A DNA stretch of 64,000 nucleotides from Zygnema cylindricum (lineage: Eukaryota; Streptophyta; Zygnematophyceae; Zygnematales; Zygnemataceae): positions 298,152 through 362,151 of the forward strand of contig JBBHKE010000071.1 of assembly GCA_037447655.1 (NCBI GenBank). Direction: 5' to 3'. Both the position numbers and the translations under genes were made by a program. The notes beneath the pieces were generated by a model. The model ran no database searches and was not told the DNA's origin. It was given only the letters and a program-made list of their open reading frames with translations. Below are positions 56,177-64,000 of the stretch, piece after piece. The stretch's first letter is position 1; each line of letters opens with the position of its first letter.

Positions 56177-57450
56177 CTATTTTCTTTCCTTGTTTGTGAA
56201 GTATTTCAAAACCTCTACTTTTGCAACTGAGGTAGAAAACAAGTTCTTTTTGAATTGAGGAACATACAATATATCATAGAGAGTTCTAGGAACTGCCTGT
56301 CCATCTATCTCACACATAAGGATGACAGTTCTTTGAGCCTTTGCTTCAACTGTGGCACCACAAGCATAATAGATCTGCCTTGTTGGAATAGGATGCAGAT
56401 CTGTGAACGAAGCTTTGTTCCAGCACATATGAGATAAACTTCCTGAGTCCATGATCCACCCGTGGTCTTTGTCTCCCTCCATTAGTTTTGCAAGGGCAAA
56501 GAATTCTTTGTCATCTGTTTTTGGAAAACTGACGACATCTAGCGCCTTCCCTTTGTCAACTGATTCCAATCGCGATATATCAGCTGAAAATGCTTCGGTT
56601 TTAGAGGGAAGAGTCGGTGGTGTGTGTGGTGTCTTTTGGGGCGTGTAGATTCCTCTTGGCCTCCATCCATTTCTGAACATACCTGTCTCACAGTCTTTAA
56701 GAAACTTATGACACTATTTGTACAGATGTCCTTGATTATAACAGTAGACTCATTTGTTATAAGGCTGAAAACCTTGGTACCCCTGAGATATGTTTTCTTG
56801 ATACTGTGCATTAAAAGCTACAGATGATTTTCCTGGATTAAAAGCTGCAACAGTGGATTCCTCCTCTAACACTAGTTCTATAGTTGTTGCTAAGTTCCAA
56901 GCTGACTTATCCAACTTTCTCAAATTTGCCGAGGCTCCTTTATATTCCTCAAGAAGACCTCGCATAAAAATCATAGCCTGATGATAAGGGGAGAAGTTCC
57001 CCCCTGAACATGCATTTTTTGCCAACAAAAGCCTAAGACCATTACAATATTCAGCCATGCTACCTCATGTATACCTATAATCATAAATATTCCTAGCTGT
57101 GATAATTTCATGTTTGTCATTAGCTTTCAAATAGATGGTTTTCAAGGAAGACCAGATTTCTGATGCCTTTTTCATTTTGATATGTGACATAAGTAGATTT
57201 TCTAAGATCATTAACTTCAACAAATGCAGATAGGCTGATTTTTCCCATTATAGGATGCTTCAATTTCAGCAAGGCTGCCATCAACTACATCAAACAATTT
57301 AACTTGAGTGAAATAAGACTCAACCATATCAGACCAATAGATGTATTTCCTTCCATCAAAAACTGGGATATGTGAGGGTGGGCCCGTGACCTGTTGTTCT
57401 GTGACTGCTACACCAACTGAAGATGAAGATGATGCTAGAGTAGACATCAC
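56177..57450 (-). pseudogene. Copia element 2 gag and protease
   Basis: Gag start MSTLASSSSSVGVAV, then PVFDGRKYIYWSDMVESYFT. A further gag part at 56750-57058 (YCNGLRLLLAKNACSG). Protease DSGSLSHMCW near 56440. Stops and shifts separate them. Confidence 0.75.
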
Positions 57451-57658
57451 AGAATTCAGATAAGCAAAAAGCTCTCACAGATGCTCAGAAAAATACACAC
57501 AAGTTTGGAACACATCCAAAGATAATTTAGGCAACCAAATGGCCTACTAATCTGACACAATGCAGATAATACACAAAGGAACACAAGTGCAAAGTAACAC
57601 AAATATCTGCAAATATATCTGAGAGATATTCTCAGTCAAAGATATCAAAAATGTCACA
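57404..57658 (-). repeat. Right copy of the copia-2 end/leader segment
   Basis: Includes the gag start region. Ends at AAATGTCACAG, exactly where copy B sequence begins. Confidence 0.85.
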
Positions 57659-57771
57659 GCGTACGTTGGTTACATTTCGTAACCCTACGTACGTCATAAA
57701 GGTACGTTGAACACTCTTCCACTGTCCTCTCTTCACGTGTCTCTTTCACTTTGAAATCTTACACAACCACC

Positions 57772-58380
57772 ATAGATTTTTCGTCGAATCAATCCGCAAA
57801 TCAGCGCACCACTAAACCGCGCCCTGAAAAACAACCCATTCTAGCAATTCTTGAGGAAGAAGGGGAGACAAGTGGACCGCGGTTTGTAGAGGCACAACCG
57901 AAAAGGAGGAGAATACCTTCTTCCAAACCCTTAGAGTTTGAATATGATTTAGTGCCATCAGAGGAGTGTGGTGTTTCTGAGCACACCTCAGAGGGGGACA
58001 TAAAGGTTCACAAATTCGAGGGGGAAGCCTCTACGGAAGACGATCAATCACTCGAAAGGGGGAAGCCTCTACGAAAGACGATCAATCACCCGAAAGTACG
58101 GAGGGGCAGGAAGAAGATGTGTATACTAGTGGGGATGAAGTGTTGGGGGTGGCATCTTCAAGATCCCATCAACATTTATCATTAGCACTAAGAAACCAAG
58201 AAGGGGTCCTGCCTGTACATCCTAGGCCAAAAGAGATATATCCTAAGATACATCCTAGCCCAAAAAATATACATCCTAGGCTAGAAGGGCCACATTGGCA
58301 CTTTCCTGCACCAATTGGGCAACATGAAGCAATGGGGCAACATGAAGCAATGGATGCCTTTTTGGGTTCAACAACGTACA
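57772..58380 (+). pseudogene. Acidic ORF, copy B, start codon lost
   Basis: Same protein as copy A without its stops: RTTKPRPEKQP, PKRRRIPSSKPLEFEYDLVP, EECGVSEHTSEGDIKV. A 38-bp tandem duplication (58019-58096) then shifts the frame. Further on: HPRPKEIYPKIHPSPKNIHP, a short histidine/proline-rich repeat. Confidence 0.5.
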
Positions 58381-58930
58381 CGAGGGGGAAATGGGGTAAA
58401 AGGAAGAGGAGGAAGAGGAGGGAGAGAGAGGCCAAAGGGGGGAAGGGAGAAGAGAGGGAGGAAAAAAATGAAAGGCGGGGAGTGGATGAGATAGAGATGG
58501 AGAAGGATGGAGAGTGGAAGAGAGAGGGAGAGAGAGAGAGAGAGAGAAAGAGGGAAAGATGGAGGGATGGAGAGAGATGGAGAGAATCATGGAGAGAGGA
58601 GTGAGGGTAGAGGAGGAGAAGGGGGAAGAGGAAGGGGTGGAAGAGTAAAAGGAGAGACTAAAAGGGGGAGAGGGAGAGGAAGAAAGAGTTACCGAGTCGG
58701 AGAGAGAGAGGTCGAGAAAGAGGGTTGTGGGAAGTGGAAGAAAATTTGGGGGAGAGAGGGATACAGAGTGGTATAGGTGGGGAAAATACGGGTGGGAAGT
58801 GGAAGAAAATTTGGGGGAGAGAGGGATACAGAGTGGTATAGGTGGGGAAAATACGGGTGGGACAGAGGGGCAATGGGGGGTGAAAGGAGGATGAAAAGAG
58901 GGAAACAAAATGAATGGAGAGAGGGAGATA
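58380..58930. repeat. Purine-rich (GAGAGG)n tract, copy B
   Basis: Shorter counterpart of the tract in copy A. It holds a 65-bp tandem duplication (about 58730-58862, GGAAGTGGAAGAAAATTTGG unit). Confidence 0.85.
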
Positions 58931-59106
58931 GAGTCGCAGATCGAGGGGAATGAGACAGGGGGGAAATAGAAAAGGGATGGCTAAAAAAATAGTGGGAGGG
59001 AGGGAGATAGCGCGGTAGATCGGGAGGAAGCAGCGAGATGGGAAATAGGGAAGGGAATGGAGTTTGGAAGAGCCGGGAAAAAAACAGCTGGTGGCGTATG
59101 AATTTG

Positions 59107-59265
59107 CGCCGTCGCCGGCTCGTCGCCACCTCATTGCCGGCTCGTCGCCGGTTCGTGGCCGGTTCGTCGTCGGCTCGTCGCCGGTTTGTCGCCGGCTCGT
59201 CGCCGGTTTGTCACTATAGCTGGCTCGTCACCAGCTCGCTACCGGCTCGTCACTGTCGCGGCTCT
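59107..59265. repeat. GCCGGCTCGTC short tandem repeats, copy B
   Basis: More units than copy A, for example CGTCGCCGGTTTGTC variants. Confidence 0.8.
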
Positions 59266-59486
59266 TCGTTGGCTTCTGACAACGTCGGGTCACCCCAGTC
59301 GCCTGCACACCGGCGGTTTGTGGGCCGAGAGACATTGAGGCGGGGAGTGAGGGTTCAACATAGGAGTAAAAATGATGGATATAGGGAAGGAGGGACAAGG
59401 AACGATTTGTCTTTTTCACCCATAATTTAAGATATAGCGAGATGGAGTATCTAAATTCTTAGAATTCATACAACTTTAGAAATCTA

Positions 59487-60300
59487 GTGAAATTCAACCC
59501 GTATAAATTTCTCGACTTACTAACTAGCACTATTCGTCGAACCATATGGCAAGATCTTGCACTTATGCAAAAGGATTTCCCGGACCATGCATACTTTACC
59601 ACTTCATTCCTTTTGACTATACTAGAAGAATGCGGTCCGGAGTGGCAAACTTTCACGGAAGCTGTACATCGAATGGACACCAAAAAGACGAAAGGTCCCC
59701 TATTGCCGACATTCCAATTCCAGCGGAAGTGAAAGATGAACTGCGCGCGTTGAGACTGAGAGATGACTCTATTCCACCCCTCATAGGAAGAATACATGAA
59801 CTCAAAAATATTATGAAAAACATTGGAAAAAAGTTAGAAACGTGTACTGCGAAGATTCACACAAGGCTCACGACAACACAACGCCAACTTGACGGAGGAT
59901 TCTCGAAAATCCAGTCAATACTTCTAGGCTTGCCACAACGTTTTATGCAACCATTTTCATTTTCTTCACAACCATCGTTTCCCCCTCCTCCTTGTCCTAC
60001 TCATCACCCTGCTCCTCCCTCTTCATCTACAAATCCACCACCTTTTTCATTTCCCACTTTTGCACCCATGTCTCTACCCAACCAACACCTTCCTTTTCTC
60101 AACGTCATACATTTACTAATGTCCTCTTCGACCCTATTCATTCCACGACCTCTCCTTCCCACCATTCTACATCTACCCATGCCTCTGTCCCCCCTATTTA
60201 TTCCACAGCATCTCTTTCCCACCATTATACGTCTATCCATGCCACTCTTCCCACTATTCATTCCACACAAATTCTTACTCCAGCTTATGTCACACTTAGC
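59487..60300 (+). pseudogene. Crypton-like linker/coiled-coil and Pro/Ser/Thr linker, copy B
   Basis: LLTSTIRRTIWQDLALM, FPDHAYFTT and EWQTFTEAVHRMD match copy A. After a shift near 59690 comes the helical region, then a low-complexity linker (HSTTSPSHHSTSTHASVPP). Only copy B preserves this linker because copy A is cut off by the copia segment. Confidence 0.55.
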
Positions 60301-60317
60301 GCATTTTTTATAGTTGG

Positions 60318-60725
60318 GAAGGATACACCCTACAACGCCACGAGTTTGATGTCAAGGTGGAATCTATATTCAACGTGTACCATTATGGATTAAATGGCCA
60401 CCCGCCTATAAAGCTGTTATTCGATATAACTGAAACAGAAAAATACAAATCAAAATAAGGGTGCAAATTCGTGGTATGGGCAAAGGGAGAGGGGAAGAAG
60501 TGGAGTCGTTGTCTCGGAATTTTGCAATGTGTTGAAAAGCTAATGACTGTTCCAGGGTGGGATTTAACAAAAAGTATAAACTTTGTAGAAAGACTTAAAA
60601 TAGAGAAGTGTAGTGGGAGCACAGCAGAGCTTAAAGAGGCCTTATACATAACAACTGAACTAATTTCGAAAGACGGATTGAATAAGAAAGAATTTCAACG
60701 AAGGTTGAGTCGTTTCAAAAATTAG
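60318..60725 (+). pseudogene. GCR1_C-like DNA-binding segment of the Crypton-like gene
   Basis: One frame from 60318 to the TAA at 60723 reads GYTLQRHEFDVKVESIFNVY, YGLNGHPPIKLLFD, a TAA at 60456-60458, then KKWSRCLGILQCVEKLM and LKEALYITTELISKDG. The arrangement Y..R....V...W/F...Y..GLNG.P.I..L, followed by a W/R-rich block, is that of the GCR1_C domain at the C-terminus of Crypton recombinases. The match is short and the canonical first Trp is Phe here. Confidence 0.5.
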
Positions 60726-61190
60726 AAGAGTTACGTGCAATCATTGGTTAATTTAGGAGTTAGTAGGAATAGTATAGGAGTTTCGATGTGGTGAGTAGAG
60801 ATATACTTTTTATTTGTAATTGTTGAACCTGGATTTCGTATACAATTGGGGTGAAAAGCTTACTTTAACCTTTTGTGTTTAACTAAATTTTACTAAAATT
60901 ATTATACCGTTTTGTTTGTGCTGTTCTTTTTTGTTGAATTTACGTTTTGTTGTTTTTTTTCGTTAAAATTATACCGTACTTTTTATTTGCCTTTTTGTTA
61001 ACTTATTTGTCTCCGTTGGTTTTCTTATTTTTTTATTTTTTTTGTATAAAGTTTTTAAATGGTTAAAAAAAACGATGCTTGTAAATAGTCCGGATTTTCA
61101 AATATTTATAGAAAGTTTGATGTAACATGGTGGTATGGATAAAATTAAGTTAGATTTCCATCGGTCTCCTTTGCCATTCTATCCTCTCTC
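60726..61190. other. T-rich spacer after the Crypton-like locus
   Basis: No coding exon seen. A 3' flank or untranslated region is likely. Confidence 0.4.
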
Positions 61191-61191
61191 T

Positions 61192-61500
61192 ATTTTTTCC
61201 TCTCTCTCTCTCTCTCTCTTTCTCTTTCTTCTTTCTTTTACCTTATTTAGTTCCTCTTCTTTCATTCGTTGGACTTCAATTCCTTTCTTGCTTTTACTTG
61301 TTATTCTCTTTTCTTTCTCTCTCTCCCCTCTCTTTCTCTTTCTCTCTCTCCTTTCTCTCCTTTTCTCCCCTTTTCTCTCTCCCTCTCCCTCTCCCTCTCC
61401 CTCTCCCTCTCCATCTCTATCTCCCTCTCCCACTCTCCCTCTCCCTCTCCACCTTCCCATCCCCCTTCCTCTCCCCCTCTCCCTCTCCCTCTCCCTCTGA
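61192..61500. repeat. Pyrimidine-rich (CCCTCT)n tract
   Basis: CT and CCCTCT units, the same composition as intron 1 of the ascorbate oxidase gene. ORFs here are compositional. Confidence 0.9.
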
Positions 61501-61763
61501 AACTCGAGAAGGCAAATCTCAAGAAGCTTATCTAGTTAGTGTCGACTCCAAGTTGATATAAACCCAAATGATTGACCCCTTGACAATCAGAACCCCCATA
61601 CAACTTCACCCCTGTGAAATAAGACTTTCTGTGTGCTCATTTCCACCACAGATTGCAAAGTTAGAATATGAGTTTTGGACACATTCACCCACTTTGACTT
61701 TCCCTTATAAAAGCAGCCACCCTGGCAAGATAAAACTTTGACCAACTACACCCCTGTCTAGAC

Positions 61764-61935
61764 TGGACTCCCTTGAGTCTGCTGCAAAAAGAATCACTGA
61801 AAATGGTCCACTGAGTGAGTTGTAATTAAATGGCAAAGTTTGCCTATCATTGGACTCCCTTGAGTCTGCTGCAAAAAGAATCACTGAAAATGGTCCACTG
61901 AGTGAGTTGTAATTAAATGGCAAAGTTTGCCTATT
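61764..61935. repeat. 86-bp tandem duplication
   Basis: TGGACTCCCTTGAGTCTGCT begins both units, each ending GGCAAAGTTTGCCTAT. Confidence 0.9.
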
Positions 61936-62543
61936 TATACAGATGCTCTCTAGGAGAGAGGCGACTACCTCGCAAAATTATTCTAAGTCCTAAAACCCCT
62001 CTCTAAGCTCCCTAGTACTGAGGTACGGTCTTTTCGTAAGACTGTACCGTACAAGAAAGTACAGGCACCATCATTCTTTCTGTACGGTTAATGTACGACA
62101 TCGCCATAATGTGACATTTATCACATCCAGAATTATCATCTTGCGTTTCAGAAATCCCGCAATCCTCCTGGATCCTGCCACGTGTCATTCGGAGTGGCGG
62201 TGCCCGAAAACGCCAAGTCGCCCACTCCGGAATCCCGGCTCGCACCACGGCCGTTTGATTAAGACCAACATTTGAAATTGGCCGTCTAAATAATTGCGCG
62301 GTATTTGTTTCACATTTGAAACAAATGCGCGATATCTGTTTCGAGGTAACCCGTAGTCCGTACAATACAAACTGTTTCTATGTCTTATTATGTCGTTTAA
62401 TGAATTAGTCAAACTATTTCTGTCTATATATTTATTGTACCCTATATATTCTAGCATAGGTCCTAGACTATAGGATAAAGCTATCGGATACGTGATTTTG
62501 ACGGACGGCAGGGACCAGGATCAAATCCTGGCTTCTTAAGACA

Positions 62544-62756
62544 ATTTTAGTAAACCTACCAAAAACTACAGCCTGTCTCTCTCTCTCTAGGCAGCATGGG
62601 CAGCCATGGCTCTAGCTGTCTCTCCAACCTTCCTTCAGTGACTACGACAAATTTTTGGTAAACCTACCAAAAGCTACAGCCTGTCTCTCTATCTCGGCAG
62701 CATGGGCAACCATGGCCCTAGCTGTCTCTCCAACCTTCCTTCAGTGACTGCGACAA
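62544..62756. repeat. ~106-bp tandem duplication
   Basis: GTAAACCTACCAAAA.CTACAGCCTGTC begins both units, each ending CCTTCCTTCAGTGACT.CGACAA. About nine bases in ten agree. Confidence 0.85.
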
Positions 62757-62859
62757 GTGTGGGGGTTTGGAGAGTGGAGAGAGAGGCAGGCAGCTTTTGC
62801 AGACTTCCTCTTTATTAATTCTCCCTTTATTCAGACCTAGAAAATACATACATTTCAAC

Positions 62860-63640
62860 ACCCTCTCCCTCTCCCTCTCCCTCTCCTTCTCCTTCTCTCT
62901 CTCCCTCTTCTCATTTTCCGGTGAGTATTATTGTTGCACTTATCACTAGTACGGTTGTAATTATTACAACTATTATTACTGCAGTTCGCATTGTTCTTGT
63001 AGTTATTAATATTATTATAACTATTTTACTTATTTTTGTTAAGTTTACTAATATTGTTGTTGTTATTAGTAGCATTTCTTATTATTGCACTTATTATTAC
63101 TGTAGTTATGGTTAGTGTACTTAGTATTATTATGGTTATATTATTATATTTATTATGATAAGATTACGGTAAGTCATATTATTATGTCAGTTATCATTTT
63201 CCGGTGAGTATTATTGTTGCACTTATCACTAGTACGGTTGTAATTATGATTATTACTGCACTTCTCATTGTTCCGTTTGTTATTAATATTATTATAACTA
63301 TTTTACTTATTATTGTTAAGTTTATTGATATTGTTGTTGTTATTGTTATAGCATTTCTTATTATTACAGTTATTGTTACTGTAGTTATACAGATATTATT
63401 ACAGTTTGTTATTAATACTATACTTATTACAGTATTTATACAGTTTGTTATTATTAATAGAATTATTACAATTATTATTTTAGTATCACAGTTATTATTA
63501 TCGCAGTTCTTATTATTACAATTATTATTATTGTAGTCATGGTTATTGTAGTTAGTTTTGTTATGGTCATATTATTATATTTATTATGATACGATTACAG
63601 TAAGTCATATTATCACGACAGTTAATTATTATTCCGGTGA
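62860..63640. repeat. ATT-rich degenerate minisatellite
   Basis: CT units (62860-62910) lead into ATT-type triplets. A long unit with CATTTTCCGGTGAGTATTATTG starts at about 62911 and again at 63186, with a third partial start near 63625. The ORFs of Ile/Val/Thr residues here are compositional. Confidence 0.8.
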
Positions 63641-64000
63641 CTATTTTTGTTGTACTTATTATTATTATTATTATATACACTAAATTGAAATTGATTATTA
63701 ATTAACTAACTTTAAAATCATCGTAATATGTACAATGCGGTACACTGCCCAACTTTATTAGTGTTAGTACCACTAATTCAGTCGAAACCTTTTTTGACTT
63801 TTCTTTAAACCATAAAATAGTGTTAATAACATTCTTTGAGGGAGTGAATTGAAACTGGTTATGAGTCCTTACTCTAAATCAGTATTATCACTCCTAATTT
63901 CGCATTTAAACTAATAATTTCTTACCTCTAATAGAAATGGGCAGTCCTATCACTATTAGAGGTAACAATAATAACTTGGTCGCGGCTTTTTTTGGGTCAA
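63641..64000. other. AT-rich window end, no gene
   Basis: ATTAGTGTTAG and related words resemble MITE interiors, but no paired ends are visible inside the window. Confidence 0.4.

Larger units (their letters stand above)
52273..57658 (-). mobile_element. Second Ty1/copia element, decayed, between copies A and B
   Basis: Minus-strand order is gag, protease, integrase, RT, RNase H, polypurine tract, LTR. Both ends of the block carry the same roughly 255-320 bp segment that includes the leader and first codons of gag, so it is not a simple LTR-to-LTR element. It looks like partial LTR, leader, gag-pol, LTR, leader, start of gag. No target duplication or clear primer-binding site was found. Confidence 0.8.
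57659..60725 (+). repeat. Segmental duplication copy B (3' end of Crypton-like locus)
   Basis: Starts CGTACGTTGGTTACATTTCG directly after the copia segment. It continues past the point where copy A stops, through a Pro/Ser/Thr-rich linker to a GCR1_C-like end. Start codon of the acidic ORF is ATA (57772). Confidence 0.8.

Noticed and set aside
62500-62540. tRNA-like T-arm (ACCAGGATCAAATCCTGGC)
   Set aside because: No acceptor stem, anticodon arm or D-arm can be paired around it.
62921-63536. Ile/Val-rich 'membrane protein' ORFs
   Set aside because: Translation of ATT-type triplet repeats.

Overview
This window is nuclear DNA of a green plant. It has GT-AG introns, a split L-ascorbate oxidase gene with a secretory signal, an ORGAN SIZE RELATED/ARGOS-type membrane protein gene, remnants of a mitochondrial-type beta-ketoacyl-ACP synthase gene, two Ty1/copia elements and many small inverted-repeat transposons. 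The ARGOS-type gene points to the land-plant side of the streptophytes. I cannot name the species. Genes are few and most of the sequence is transposable element or repeat.

Layout. 0-5.3 kb: a hAT-like MITE with a perfect 8-bp target duplication, the 3' part of a LINE ORF2, and nested MITEs. 5.9-6.6 kb: a long hairpin. 6.7-10.4 kb (minus): a decayed mitochondrial-type KAS gene, followed upstream on the same strand by an intact ARGOS-like ORF (10.6-10.95 kb). 12-27 kb: an accumulation of MITEs in several families. Some copies are nested three deep, and related empty copies in the window show the target duplications directly (TAA for a GGG-ended PIF/Harbinger-like group, TA for a CACCG-ended Tc1/mariner-like group).

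28.0-43.0 kb (plus): a nine-exon ascorbate oxidase gene. All four copper-ligand motifs are present, but one base is missing in exon 4, so the reading frame is broken as printed. Intron 5 holds a copia element in antisense orientation, with 5-bp target duplications and similar LTRs. Intron 8 is almost entirely MITEs. The upstream region of the gene is duplicated 1.5 kb downstream of its stop codon (44.5-45.0 kb).

45.3-60.7 kb (plus): the most unusual part. A broken, intron-containing gene has the hallmarks of the CBF3/Ndc10-like tyrosine recombinase found in Crypton DNA transposons: a GKTN motif, an HxxR motif with a downstream tyrosine, and the GRW...YLT...FPW block. A matching linker/coiled-coil domain follows, and a GCR1_C-like DNA-binding segment lies at the far end (60.3-60.7 kb). 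The 3' part is present as two diverged tandem copies (48.2-52.3 and 57.7-60.7 kb), separated exactly by a second decayed copia element. 61-64 kb is CT-rich tract, short tandem duplications and an ATT-rich minisatellite.

The genes do not form a pathway. All six-frame and splice calls here were made by eye from sequence, and homology statements rest on remembered family motifs, not on a search.
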